From the NCBI GenBank assembly GCA_046086305.1, contig JBJSXI010000102.1:13100-77099 (forward strand): a stretch of DNA of 64,000 bases, read 5' to 3'. The stretch comes from UBA668 sp046086305. GTDB taxonomy: Bacteria; Actinomycetota; Acidimicrobiia; Acidimicrobiales; Ilumatobacteraceae. The position numbers and the translations under genes were made by a program. The notes under the pieces are model-generated. The model was given only the letters and a program-made list of their open reading frames with translations. It searched no databases and had not been told where the DNA came from. This document shows positions 40,714-50,836 of this stretch, in pieces (the first letter of the stretch is position 1; every line of letters starts with the position of its first letter).

Positions 40714-42174
40714 GTGACCAACGATCACGTCGACGTCCTGATCGTCGGTGCCGGCCTGTCGGGCATCGGGGCCGCCCACCATCTGCAGGAGCGCTGCCCC
40801 GACCGCACGTGGACGATCCTCGAGGGACGCGACGCGATCGGCGGGACATGGGACCTGTTCCGCTACCCCGGGGTGCGCAGCGACAGCGACATGCACACCC
40901 TCGGCTACTCGTTCCGGCCATGGACCGATGCCAAGGCGATCGCCGACGGCCCCTCGATCCTGGCCTATGTGCGCGACACCGCCCTCGAGTCGGGGATCGA
41001 CCGCCACATCCGCTTCGGCCACCGGGTCGAGCGCGCCGACTGGAACCCGACGACGTGCCGATGGACCGTCACGGCGGGCACGGCGGACGGGCCGGTCACC
41101 CTCACGTGCTCGTTCCTTCATGTGTGCGCCGGGTACTACAACTACCGCAGCGGCCACACCCCCGACTTCGCCGGTCGCGACGAGTTCACCGGCACGATCG
41201 TGCATCCCCAGGAGTGGCCCGACGACCTCGACGTCACCGGACGTCGGGTGGTCGTGATCGGTTCGGGTGCCACGGCCGTCACCCTCGTGCCGGCACTGGC
41301 CCGCACTGCGGCGCACGTGACGATGTTGCAGCGCACGCCGACGTACATGGCGGCGGGTCCCGACGAGGATCGCATCGCCAATGCGCTGCGCCGCGTGCTG
41401 CCGGCCCGCGCCGCGTATGCGCTCACCCGACGCAAGAACGTCGCCTACCAGCAGATGGTGTACCGACGCACCCGCACCCGACCCGAACAGGTGAAGACCT
41501 ACCTGCTCGACAAGGTGCGCGCCGAACTCCCGGGTGTCGATGTCGACACTCACTTCACCCCGCCGTACTACCCGTGGGACCAGCGGCTGTGCCTCGTGCC
41601 GAACGGCGACTTCTTCGCCGCGGTGCGCAACGGCACGGCCTCGGTGGTCACCGATCACATCGTCCGCTTCGACGCCACCGGCATCGTGCTCGCCTCCGGT
41701 GAACACCTCGACGCCGACATCATCGTCACTGCCACCGGCCTCGAGCTGGTGACCCTCGGCGAGATTGCCGTGTCGATCGACGGCGAACCGGTCGACTTCG
41801 CCTCCACGATCACCTACAAGGGGTTCGCGTACAGCGGTGTGCCCAACCTCGCGTCGGTGTTCGGGTACATCAACGCCTCGTGGACGCTACGCGCCGATCT
41901 CATCAGCACCTACCTGTGCCGCCTGCTCGAGCACATGCGCGCCACCGGCACCGCGGTGTGCACACCGGTGCTGCGCCCCACCGACGCCGACATGCCGCTG
42001 CGACCGTGGATCGACGACTTCACACCGGGGTACATGACCCGCGAGATGCACCGCTTCCCCCGCCAGGGCGACCGTGCCCCGTGGCTGAACCCGCAGAACT
42101 ATGCACGCGATCGGGCGATGTTCCTGGAGGACCCCGTCGACGACGGAGTCATGCGCTTCACAGCGTGTTCGTGA
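40714..42174 (+). CDS. Flavin-containing monooxygenase, Baeyer-Villiger type
   Basis: This 486-residue FAD- and NADPH-dependent oxygenase has an FAD-binding Rossmann loop LIVGAGLSGIGAAHHL at 9-24. The BVMO fingerprint FxGxxxHxxxWP is met exactly by FTGTIVHPQEWP near 160-171, and the NADPH loop VVIGSGATAVTLVPAL is just after. The ATG motif IIVTATGLE lies near residue 335. It inserts oxygen into ketones (esters/lactones) or oxidises heteroatoms; the substrate is unknown. Its 3' end overlaps ilvD by 17 bases. Confidence 0.92.
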   Translation: MTNDHVDVLIVGAGLSGIGAAHHLQERCPDRTWTILEGRDAIGGTWDLFRYPGVRSDSDMHTLGYSFRPWTDAKAIADGPSILAYVRDTALESGIDRHIRFGHRVERADWNPTTCRWTVTAGTADGPVTLTCSFLHVCAGYYNYRSGHTPDFAGRDEFTGTIVHPQEWPDDLDVTGRRVVVIGSGATAVTLVPALARTAAHVTMLQRTPTYMAAGPDEDRIANALRRVLPARAAYALTRRKNVAYQQMVYRRTRTRPEQVKTYLLDKVRAELPGVDVDTHFTPPYYPWDQRLCLVPNGDFFAAVRNGTASVVTDHIVRFDATGIVLASGEHLDADIIVTATGLELVTLGEIAVSIDGEPVDFASTITYKGFAYSGVPNLASVFGYINASWTLRADLISTYLCRLLEHMRATGTAVCTPVLRPTDADMPLRPWIDDFTPGYMTREMHRFPRQGDRAPWLNPQNYARDRAMFLEDPVDDGVMRFTACS

Positions 42175-43858
42175 TCGCGCCGGTCTCGGCGCCCTGCACG
42201 AGCCGCGCGTACTTACCGAGCACACCGGTCGTGTAGCGCGGCGGGTTCGGCGACCACGACGCACGTCGACGGGCGATCTCGGCATCGTCGACCAGCAGGT
42301 CGAGTCGCAGCTCGTGCACGTCGATGCGGATCTGATCGCCGTCGCGCACGAACGCGATCGGACCACCGTCCACCGCCTCGGGCGCGACGTGGCCGATGCA
42401 GAAGCCCCACGTGCCACCGCTGAAGCGGCCGTCGGTGATGAGCGCGCAGTCGGCGCCGCGGCCGGCACCCTTCAGCGCACCGGTGATCGCGAGCATCTCG
42501 CGCATGCCGGGGCCGCCCTTGGGGCCCTCGTAACGGATGACGAGCACGGTGCCCGGTTCGATCGAGCCCGACAGGATCGCCGCCATTGCGCCATCCTCGC
42601 CGTCGAACACCCGCGCCGAGCCGACGAACTGCTTCTGTTCGGCGGTCAGACCGGCCACCTTCACCACCGCACCCTTCGGGGCGAGTGAGCCGGTGAGGAT
42701 GACGATGCCGCCCTCGGTGTGGATCGGAGCGGTGAGCGGATGCACGACCACGCCATCGGGTGCTGGCGGATCGAGCGCGGCCAGGTTCTCGGCCATCGTG
42801 CGGCCGGTGACGGTGAGGCAGTCGCCGTGCAAGAGACCGGCGTCGAGGAGGTGTCGCAGCACCACCGGCACACCACCGACGCGGTCGAGGTCGCTCATGT
42901 GGAAGCGGCCACCGGGCTTCATGTCGGCGATGTGCGGCACACGCGCTGCGATGCGGTTGAAGTCGTCGAGGTGCAGCTCGACCCCGGCCTCGTTGGCGAG
43001 CGCCAGCAGGTGCAGCACTGCGTTGGTGCTCCCGCCGAGCGCAGAGGTGATGGCGATCGCGTTCTCGAAGGCCGGCTTGGTCATGATCATCCGCGGCGTG
43101 ATGCCGAGACGCAACAGGTTGACGACCGCCTCACCGGCGCGCCGGGCGTCGTCCTCACGCCGCGCATCGATCGCGGGAGGCGACGCCGTGCCGGGAAGGC
43201 TCATCCCGATGGCCTCGGCGATCGATGACATGGTGTTCGCGGTGAACATCCCGCCGCACGCCCCCTCACCGGGGCAGGCGTGGCGCTCGATCTGCAGCAA
43301 CTCGTCCTCGGTGATCGCACCGAGGGCACAGGCACCGACCGCCTCGAACACCGACGTGATGTCGAGGGCCTTCCCGTCGTACTGACCGGGCATGGTGCTG
43401 CCGTTGTAGACGAACACGCTCGGCAGGTCGAGACGTGCGGCGGCCATCAACATCGCCGGGATGCTCTTGTCGCATCCGGCGAGGCCGACGAAGCCGTCGA
43501 AACGTTCGGCGTGCATCACCGTCTCGACCGAGTCGGTGATGACCTCGCGGCTGACGAGCGAGGCGCGCATGCCCTCGTGGCCCATGCTGATGCCGTCGCT
43601 GACGGTGATCGTGCCGAACTCCATCGGGAACCCACCGGCGGCACGCACACCACCCTTGGCGTGTTCGGCCAACTTGCGCAACGTCATGTTGCACGGGGTG
43701 ACCTCGTTCCACGACGAGGCGATGGCGACCTGTGGCTTCACCCAGTCGTCGTCGGTCATCCCGACCGCTCGCAGCATCGCTCGTGCCGGCGCCTTCTGCA
43801 TGCCGTCGGTGACGTCGCGGCTGCGTGGCTTGATGTCGACCTTCTTCTCGCTGACCAT
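42158..43858 (-). CDS. ilvD: Dihydroxy-acid dehydratase
   Basis: This 566-residue Fe-S enzyme dehydrates 2,3-dihydroxy-isovalerate and -methylvalerate. The three cluster cysteines lie in SSWNEVTPCN near 56, GFVGLAGCDKSIPAM near 128 and HACPGEGACGGMFTANTM near 200. The substrate region DGRFSGGTWGFCIGHVAPEA is near the C-terminus. Length is normal. It is separated from ilvBNC by about 4 kb. TAGGTT on the minus strand (43865-43870) lies 6 bases before the ATG, so it probably has its own leaderless transcript without the ilv attenuator. Confidence 0.97.
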   Translation of the reverse strand: MVSEKKVDIKPRSRDVTDGMQKAPARAMLRAVGMTDDDWVKPQVAIASSWNEVTPCNMTLRKLAEHAKGGVRAAGGFPMEFGTITVSDGISMGHEGMRASLVSREVITDSVETVMHAERFDGFVGLAGCDKSIPAMLMAAARLDLPSVFVYNGSTMPGQYDGKALDITSVFEAVGACALGAITEDELLQIERHACPGEGACGGMFTANTMSSIAEAIGMSLPGTASPPAIDARREDDARRAGEAVVNLLRLGITPRMIMTKPAFENAIAITSALGGSTNAVLHLLALANEAGVELHLDDFNRIAARVPHIADMKPGGRFHMSDLDRVGGVPVVLRHLLDAGLLHGDCLTVTGRTMAENLAALDPPAPDGVVVHPLTAPIHTEGGIVILTGSLAPKGAVVKVAGLTAEQKQFVGSARVFDGEDGAMAAILSGSIEPGTVLVIRYEGPKGGPGMREMLAITGALKGAGRGADCALITDGRFSGGTWGFCIGHVAPEAVDGGPIAFVRDGDQIRIDVHELRLDLLVDDAEIARRRASWSPNPPRYTTGVLGKYARLVQGAETGAITNTL

Positions 43859-43864
43859 GCGGGG

Positions 43865-43870
43865 AACCTA
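43865..43870 (-). promoter_or_regulatory. Putative -10 element of ilvD
   Basis: TAGGTT on the minus strand ends 6 bases before the ilvD ATG. Confidence 0.4.
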
Positions 43871-43890
43871 GCCCGTCGGTCGCGTTGCGG

Positions 43891-43920
43891 TCACCCGCGA
43901 CGGAGGTTCACCCGCGACGC
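43891..43920. repeat. Duplicated 3' end of gatB including its stop codon
   Basis: TCACCCGCGACG occurs at 43891-43902 and again at 43908-43919, a period of 17 bases. The second copy is the last three codons plus TGA of gatB; the first is an identical copy just downstream of the stop. Confidence 0.75.
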
Positions 43921-45340
43921 GCATTGAGCAGCGCAGTAACCGCCTTACCGTCGGCCTTACCGCCGGTGGCCTTCATCACATACCCGACGAGGGCACCCAT
44001 GGCCCGACCCTCGCCGGCACAGAACTTGGTCCAGGCGTCGGGATCTGCGGCGATGGCTGCGTCGACGGCCGCCTCGAGCGCCGAGGTGTCCATCGCCTCG
44101 AATCCTTTCGCCGCGGCGATGGCAGCGGGATCGCCACCGTCGTGGGCGAGCAGTTCGGCGAGGATCGCCTTGGCCTGTGTGGCGGTGACCCCACCGGCGA
44201 CCTCGAGTCGGGTGAGTGCGGCGAGGTCGGTCGCAGGCACCCGCGGGGTGGCGTCCTCGTCGGCGAACCCCTCCTTCACGTGCACGAGCGCCCGCGCCGC
44301 ATCGCCCCCCGCTGCGACGACGGCGAGCACGTACTCGTCCTGACCACGTTCGACCACACTCGACACGGCCTCCCCCGCCGGATCGGCCGAGGTCGCCGCG
44401 GCAAGCCGCGCCCGGCGGGCCGCTGGCAGCATCGGCAGCGCAGCACGGACGCGCTCGATCCACGCCGGGTCGGGCACCAGCGGCACGAGGTCGGGTTCGA
44501 GGAAGTACCGGTAGTCGTCGGCGTCCTCCTTGGTGCGCAATGTGTGGGTGCGGCCGTCGGCCTCGTCCCAGTGACGCGTCTGCTGGCGCACGACGTCGCC
44601 GCTCTCGAGCAGGTCGATCTGGCGCCGCGCCTCGTATTCGATCGCCCTGCCGAGCGAACGGACGCTGTTCACGTTCTTGATCTCGCAGCGTGTGCCGAAC
44701 GGCGTGCCCGGGTGGTGCACGCTGACGTTGGCATCCACGCGCATCGACCCCTCCTCCATCCGTGCGTCGCTCGCGCCGATGGCGACGAGGATCGAGCGGA
44801 GCTCGTTCACATAGGCGCGTGCATCGTCCGACGAGCGGAGGTCGGGGCGGCTGACGATCTCGACGAGGGGTACACCGGCGCGGTTGAGGTCGATGAGTGA
44901 GTAGTCGGCACCGTGCACACGCCCCGACGATCCCATGTGGGTGCTCTTGCCGGCGTCTTCTTCCATGTGGGCGCGCTCGATACCGATGCGGATGCCATTC
45001 GGCAGGTCGAGCCAGCCGTCGACGTTGAGCGGCGCGTCGTACTGGCTCACCTGATACGCCTTGGGCATGTCGGGATAGAAGTAGTTCTTGCGGTGGAACG
45101 CACACGGCTGCACGGTGCAGTTGAGGGCGAGGCCGATCCGCATCGCCAATTCGACGGCGTGCTCGTTCAGCACGGGCAGTGCACCCGGAAGCCCCAGCGT
45201 CACAGGGTCGATGTTCGTGTTCGGCTCGTCGCCGAAGCGGTTCGGGCTGGCGCTGAACAACTTCGTCGCCGTGGCGAGCTCGACGTGCACCTCGAGTCCG
45301 ACCACGAGCTCCCAGTCGCCGGGGAGTCCGTCGGACGCGC

Positions 45341-45344
<4 letters not shown>
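43908..45344 (-). CDS. gatB: Aspartyl/glutamyl-tRNA amidotransferase subunit B
   Basis: This 478-residue subunit recognises mischarged tRNA and phosphorylates the acyl group. The N-terminal VVGLEVHVELAT is followed by LGLPGALPVLNEHAVELA, HRKNYFYPDMPKAYQVSQYD near 87-106 and EEDAGKSTH. The C-terminal tRNA-binding tail domain (GatB/YqeY-like) ends the protein. It acts with GatA and GatC to make Gln-tRNA and/or Asn-tRNA. The ATG overlaps the gatA stop by 4 bases. The operon order gatC-gatA-gatB is complete here. Confidence 0.97.
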
Positions 45345-46782
<1,438 letters not shown>

Positions 46783-46783
<1 letters not shown>

Positions 46784-47085
46784 CAGCCCTCCAGCCCGAT
46801 GACCGGCGGCACGCGGAACCGTCCGTCCTCGGCGAGTGGTGCCGCGGCGAGCACCTCGTCGCGGTCGAGGCACGGGGCGACCACATCGGGGCGCAGCACG
46901 TTGACGAGCGGATACGGCTGGGTCATCGGCTCGACGGCGGCGAGATCGAGTGCATCGATGTCGGCGAAGTGGTCGAGCATCCCGGCGAGTTGGTCGGTCA
47001 TCCGGGCGATCTCGTCGGACTCGAGACCGAGCCGGGCCAGGCGGGCGACCTTGGCCACATCGGCGGCGGAGAGACGGTCGGACAC
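46783..47085 (-). CDS. gatC: Aspartyl/glutamyl-tRNA amidotransferase subunit C
   Basis: This 100-residue subunit wraps around GatA and holds the complex together. The motif VAKVARLARLGLESDE near residue 10-25 and the C-terminal LRPDVVAP are characteristic. The GTG start at 47085 is preceded at 8 bases by TAGACT (47094-47099 on the minus strand), again suggesting a leaderless mRNA for the gatCAB operon. Confidence 0.95.
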
Positions 47086-47093
47086 GGGTGCGG

Positions 47094-47099
47094 AGTCTA
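47094..47099 (-). promoter_or_regulatory. Putative -10 element of gatCAB
   Basis: TAGACT on the minus strand ends 8 bases before the gatC GTG. Confidence 0.4.
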
Positions 47100-47121
47100 C
47101 GGACCCCCGACGGGCGCGCCC

Positions 47122-47928
47122 TCAGGCGGTCGGGTCGACCGGGCCGAAGCGCGGCGGCCGCTTCTCGACGAAGCTGGCCACCCCCTCGACGAAATCGGGT
47201 CGCATGATCGACGCCTTCATCAGGGCCTCCGCAGTGTCGGATGCCTCGACGAGACCGCGGTCCCAGTCGGCATACACCTGTCGCTTCATCACGGCCATCG
47301 AGGTCGGCGAGCAGTTCACCGCGAGGTCGGCGGCGTACTCGAGGGTGCGGTCGAGGAGGCGTTCGGGTGCGACGACCTCGTTCACCATGCCGAGCGCCAA
47401 CGCCTCCTCGGCGAGCACCACACGTCCGGACAGCATGAGGTCGAGCGCGCGCGACGTGCCGATGAGGCGCGGCAGGATCCACGACATCCCGTACTCGCCG
47501 ATCAGCCCACGTCGGGCGAAGGCGGTGGTGAACTTCGCGCCGGCCGCTGCGAAGCGGATGTCGCACATCAACGCCTGCACCATGCCGATCCCTGCACATG
47601 CCCCGTTCACCGCGGCGATCACCGGCTTGGGCACGGCGGCCGTGTGGTGCTGCGGCCGACCACCCGCCGCCGCGGCGGCACCGTCGGCGCCCACCGGTCC
47701 CCCGCCGCCGAGTCCCTGCAGCGCGTCCATATCGGCCCCGGCGCAGTAGCCGCGACCCGCACCGGTGACGACGATCACCTTCACCGCCGGGTCGGCAGCG
47801 CACTCGTCGAGCAGCGTGAAGTAGCGCGCGGCGAGGTTGCCGTTCCACGCGTTCAGACGGTCGGGACGATTGAAGGTGAGCAGCGCGATCCCCGGATCGC
47901 GGTGCTCGATCAGGACGACGTCGCTCAT
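47122..47928 (-). CDS. Enoyl-CoA hydratase/isomerase family protein
   Basis: This 268-residue crotonase-fold protein has FNRPDRLNAWNGNL near residue 19, GAGRGYCAGADMDALQ supplying the first oxyanion strand, and AVNGACAGIGMVQALMCDIR supplying the second. GEYGMSWILPRLIG holds the region of one catalytic Glu. A Gly/Ala-rich low-complexity insert lies near residues 74-95, between these elements. It probably hydrates or isomerises an acyl-CoA, but crotonase functions vary widely. Its ATG overlaps the lgt stop by 4 bases, though a TACCGT hexamer 7 bases upstream could also start an independent transcript. Confidence 0.88.
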   Translation of the reverse strand: MSDVVLIEHRDPGIALLTFNRPDRLNAWNGNLAARYFTLLDECAADPAVKVIVVTGAGRGYCAGADMDALQGLGGGGPVGADGAAAAAGGRPQHHTAAVPKPVIAAVNGACAGIGMVQALMCDIRFAAAGAKFTTAFARRGLIGEYGMSWILPRLIGTSRALDLMLSGRVVLAEEALALGMVNEVVAPERLLDRTLEYAADLAVNCSPTSMAVMKRQVYADWDRGLVEASDTAEALMKASIMRPDFVEGVASFVEKRPPRFGPVDPTA

Positions 47929-48767
47929 CCGTCCGACGGTAGTCGGGTCGCTACACCCCGGGCGCGACGACTGTCGACGACGAGGAAGCCGACCGCCGCG
48001 GTGAAGGCGACGAACGCCGTCCACTGGTTGAGCCGCCACCCCCCGCCGGAGGTGGCCGGATCGATGCGCAGACCCTCGACGAGGAAGCGACCGACCGCAT
48101 ATCCGGCCACGTAGAGCGCCATCAACCGACCGGGGCGCAGCGACATGCGACGCTCGATCCAGATGAGCGCGACGCACAGACCGAGGTTCCAGATCGATTC
48201 GTAGAGGAACGTCGGGTGGAACGTCGTGCCCGACGCGTACCCGGCGGGCAGGTTGGCGTCGTCGATCTCGAGGGCCCACGGCAGATCGGTCGGGCGGCCG
48301 AACAGTTCCTGGTTCCACCAGTTGCCCCACCGCCCGATCGCCTGGGCGAGTGGGATCGCCGGTGCGGCGGCGGTGAGCACCGCGGCCGGGGCAACCCCGC
48401 GCCGGCGGGCGATGACCGCACCCGTGACGATGCCGACGAGCAGACCGCCGGGAACGCCGAGGCCCCCCTCCCACACGCGCAGCCAGCGCGCCGGCTCGCG
48501 CCAGGGATCACTCGGGTCGGTGAGCACGTAGTAGGCGCGCGCGCCGAGCAGACCTGCGAACACACTCCACAGCGAGATGCTGCTCATCGCGTCGCGGCTG
48601 CCGGCACCGGCCGCCTCGAGTCGACTCCCTGCAAGCCGCATCGCCGCGAGGACACCGAGGGCGATCATCACGCCGTACGCATGGATCGACAGTGGTCCGA
48701 GATCGAGGGTTCCCGACGACGGACTCGGGATGGATGCGACGAGCATCATCGACATTGCAGCGCTCAT
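47925..48767 (-). CDS. lgt: Prolipoprotein diacylglyceryl transferase
   Basis: This 280-residue membrane enzyme with about seven helices adds diacylglycerol to the lipobox Cys of prolipoproteins such as ThiB, BtuF and the DUF3048 protein here. IHAYGVMIALGVLAA near the N-terminus is typical, and the Lgt signature GRWGNWWNQELFG lies near 137-149 (usually GRxGNFxNxE). FLYESIWNLG follows. It overlaps the esterase gene upstream and the enoyl-CoA hydratase downstream by 4 bases each. Confidence 0.96.
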   Translation of the reverse strand: MSAAMSMMLVASIPSPSSGTLDLGPLSIHAYGVMIALGVLAAMRLAGSRLEAAGAGSRDAMSSISLWSVFAGLLGARAYYVLTDPSDPWREPARWLRVWEGGLGVPGGLLVGIVTGAVIARRRGVAPAAVLTAAAPAIPLAQAIGRWGNWWNQELFGRPTDLPWALEIDDANLPAGYASGTTFHPTFLYESIWNLGLCVALIWIERRMSLRPGRLMALYVAGYAVGRFLVEGLRIDPATSGGGWRLNQWTAFVAFTAAVGFLVVDSRRARGVATRLPSDG

Positions 48768-49516
48768 CGGGTCACACGGTCGATGAATGCGACGACCGAC
48801 GCGGCGATGAGATCCTTGTCGTGGTCCTGGGTGGCCACGTGATAGCTGCGCTCGAGGGTGATCCGCTCGATGGGTCCGCCGTAGGTGGAGGCGAGGAACT
48901 CGGCCTGCGCCGGTTCGACCACATGGTCCTGCGGCGAGTTCATCAACAGCAGCGGCATACGCATCGTCGGGTACACACTCGACAGCGGCGCGAGTCCGTC
49001 GTTCATCAGCGACATGAGTGCCGCGAGTGGTGTGCCCTCGTAGGCATCCTCGTGTGCATCGGGGTCGGCGATGTCGCTGCCGATCCCCGGTATCACCTCG
49101 GTGCCCGCGGCGATCATGTCGCCGAGCATTGTGAGCACCTCGTCCGGTGGCGGCTGGGTGGCCGGGTTGATGCACACGAGCCCAGCGATCTCGGGATGAT
49201 CGGCGCCGAGGCGCAAGGTGAGCGCGCCGCCCATGCTCAACCCGACGACGACGACCCGCTCGGCGCGCTCGGCGAGGGTGCGATACGCCGCAGCGGCTGC
49301 ACCCGACCAGTCGTGCCAGCGCGTCGGCACCATGTCGTCGAGATGTGTGCCGTGCCCCGGCAGCAGCGGCATCTCGACATGGAACCCCGCCGCCACCACG
49401 GCATCGGCGACGCTGCGCATACTGCCGGGATTCCCGGTGAAGCCGTGCAGGACGAGCACGCCGCGCGGATCGCTGCCGCGGTGTGAGAGTGGTGAGGCGC
49501 CGGGGATGATGGTCAC
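48764..49516 (-). CDS. Alpha/beta hydrolase, carboxylesterase / monoacylglycerol lipase type
   Basis: The protein has 250 residues: oxyanion LHGFTGNPGSMR near 23-34, LPGHGTHLDDM near 52-62, nucleophile elbow GLSMGGALTLRLG near 92-104, acid in NSPQDHVVEP and the catalytic His in ERSYHVATQDHDKD near 227. This arrangement fits bacterial carboxylesterase Est30-like or monoacylglycerol lipase enzymes. No signal peptide is visible. The GTG at 49516 is used; it follows the ferredoxin gene by 12 bases. It may turn over lipid in the same unit as lgt and the enoyl-CoA hydratase. Confidence 0.87.
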   Translation of the reverse strand: MTIIPGASPLSHRGSDPRGVLVLHGFTGNPGSMRSVADAVVAAGFHVEMPLLPGHGTHLDDMVPTRWHDWSGAAAAAYRTLAERAERVVVVGLSMGGALTLRLGADHPEIAGLVCINPATQPPPDEVLTMLGDMIAAGTEVIPGIGSDIADPDAHEDAYEGTPLAALMSLMNDGLAPLSSVYPTMRMPLLLMNSPQDHVVEPAQAEFLASTYGGPIERITLERSYHVATQDHDKDLIAASVVAFIDRVTR

Positions 49517-49528
49517 CGGTCCAGTTTG

Positions 49529-49840
49529 TCAGCGGTACGGGTCGTTCGCCGACAGCGGCTCGTCCCACCATGCCGCCGGCGCCCCGACCTGCTCCCAGTC
49601 GGGGAACGGATAGATGCAGTTCACCGGGCACGCCGGGAGGCACTTGTCGCAGCCGCTGCACAGCTCGGGGATGATCACCACATCGGGGCCGTGGTTGAAG
49701 ATCGCCCCGAACTGCGGTGGGCAGTGCCGCAGGCAGGCGTCGCAGTTGATGCACTCGAGCATCTCGATCCGCAGCGGAGGGTTCTTCCACTTCGCGTTCC
49801 GGCTGCGTGTGGCGATGCGCTCCGCCCTCGACACCGACAT
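49529..49840 (-). CDS. Ferredoxin with two [4Fe-4S] clusters
   Basis: This 103-residue protein has two complete cluster motifs, CINCDACLRHCPP near residues 30-42 and CSGCDKCLPACPV near 61-73. It resembles the ferredoxins next to other redox enzymes in Actinomycetota. A C-terminal tail rich in Trp and Pro extends 30 residues past the clusters. It could serve the sulfite reductase or the indolepyruvate oxidoreductase in this window. The ATG has TACACT 7 bases upstream (49848-49853, minus strand). It is divergent from the M48 protease. Confidence 0.93.
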   Translation of the reverse strand: MSVSRAERIATRSRNAKWKNPPLRIEMLECINCDACLRHCPPQFGAIFNHGPDVVIIPELCSGCDKCLPACPVNCIYPFPDWEQVGAPAAWWDEPLSANDPYR

Positions 49841-49847
49841 GGCGGCG

Positions 49848-49853
49848 AGTGTA
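49848..49853 (-). promoter_or_regulatory. Putative -10 element of the ferredoxin gene
   Basis: TACACT on the minus strand ends 7 bases before the ATG at 49840. Confidence 0.4.
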
Positions 49854-49915
49854 CGACTGCGGCTCGGTGCGCCGCCCGTGATTCGTCCGCGGGCTCACGG
49901 CGCGCACCCACCCCG

Positions 49916-49921
49916 TATCGT
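49916..49921 (+). promoter_or_regulatory. Putative -10 element of the M48 protease gene
   Basis: TATCGT ends 8 bases before the GTG at 49930, consistent with a leaderless start. Confidence 0.4.
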
Positions 49922-49929
49922 TCAGTTCC

Positions 49930-50826
49930 GTGGATCGACACGGCACCCGTCGCGAACTCGACGCCGCGGCCATCACCGCGCTCGCGCCGGTCGTCGCCGT
50001 GTTCCCCGTGTGGGCGTTGTCGATCTTCGTGTTCTGGTTGCCGGTGCATCTCGTGTGGTCGGTGTCGTATCCGGTGCTCGCCGGCGGCTACCTGCTCGCC
50101 GTCGTCGTGCTGTTCCTGCGACCCGTGCAGGTGTACCTGCTCGCACCGCTGCTCGGTGCGCGTCGGCCCCGTCACGACGAGGTCGCCGTGCTCGCGCCGG
50201 CGTGGCGCCCCGTGCTGCGCGCCAACGCCCTACCGGGCCGGCGCTATGTGCTCGCCGTCCTGCCCTCGGGTGACCTCAATGCGTTTGCCTGCGGTGGTCA
50301 TCTCGTGGTGGTCACGTCGTATGCCGTCGAGTCGCTGCCGCCCGACGAGTTGAGTGGTGTACTCGCCCACGAGTTGAGCCATCACCTCGGCCTGCACACG
50401 GTGGCCCTCACGATGACCCAGTGGCTGGCGATCCCCGTGCTCGTCCTCGCCCGGATCGGGTTCTTCCTGCAGAACGTCGCGGCCGCAGCCACCTCGGCGT
50501 TCGCCTCGCAGTCACCCGGGGTGACGATGCTCGGCCGGGGTGTCGCGCGGGTGCTCAACGCCGTGTCGTGGGTGTTCCTCAGCGGATTGCTCGCCAGCAA
50601 CCTCAGCGCCAACGTCGTCGGACGACGGGCCGAGTTCCGTGCCGATCGACGGGTCGTCGAGATGGGCTTCGGCCGTCATCTCGCCCAGGCGCTGCGCCGT
50701 GTGGTCGCGGCCGGCGGCGGCGGTCGACCCACCGACCGGTGGGAGCGGCTCACCTCCACCCACCCCCCGGCACTCACGCGCATTGCGCGCATCGACGCCC
50801 TGCTGCGCGCCCAGCGCTCCCGATAG
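49930..50826 (+). CDS. M48-family zinc metalloprotease, membrane-bound
   Basis: The protein has 298 residues. Two membrane helices lie near 18-40 and 42-65, then an HtpX/Ste24-like catalytic domain: NAFACGGHLVVVTSYAVE, and the zinc-binding HELSHH (HExxH) near 157-162. The third ligand, Glu, is probably in RRAEFRADRRVVEMG. Two further hydrophobic segments lie near 165-185 and 213-230. Such proteases degrade misfolded membrane proteins or trim signal remnants. It starts with GTG 49930, 8 bases after a TATCGT hexamer. Confidence 0.9.
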   Translation: MDRHGTRRELDAAAITALAPVVAVFPVWALSIFVFWLPVHLVWSVSYPVLAGGYLLAVVVLFLRPVQVYLLAPLLGARRPRHDEVAVLAPAWRPVLRANALPGRRYVLAVLPSGDLNAFACGGHLVVVTSYAVESLPPDELSGVLAHELSHHLGLHTVALTMTQWLAIPVLVLARIGFFLQNVAAAATSAFASQSPGVTMLGRGVARVLNAVSWVFLSGLLASNLSANVVGRRAEFRADRRVVEMGFGRHLAQALRRVVAAGGGGRPTDRWERLTSTHPPALTRIARIDALLRAQRSR

Positions 50827-50829
50827 CGT
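50824..50829 (+). promoter_or_regulatory. Putative -10 element overlapping the M48 protease stop
   Basis: TAGCGT begins with the protease's TAG stop and ends 7 bases before the GTG of the ABC ATPase gene. Confidence 0.4.
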
Positions 50830-50836
50830 CGCCGCC

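Noticed and set aside
40139..42174. Two-component flavin-dependent monooxygenase
   Set aside because: The oxygenase carries its own FAD and NADPH loops and the Baeyer-Villiger fingerprint, so it should not need the neighbouring flavin reductase. Each also seems to have its own -10 element.
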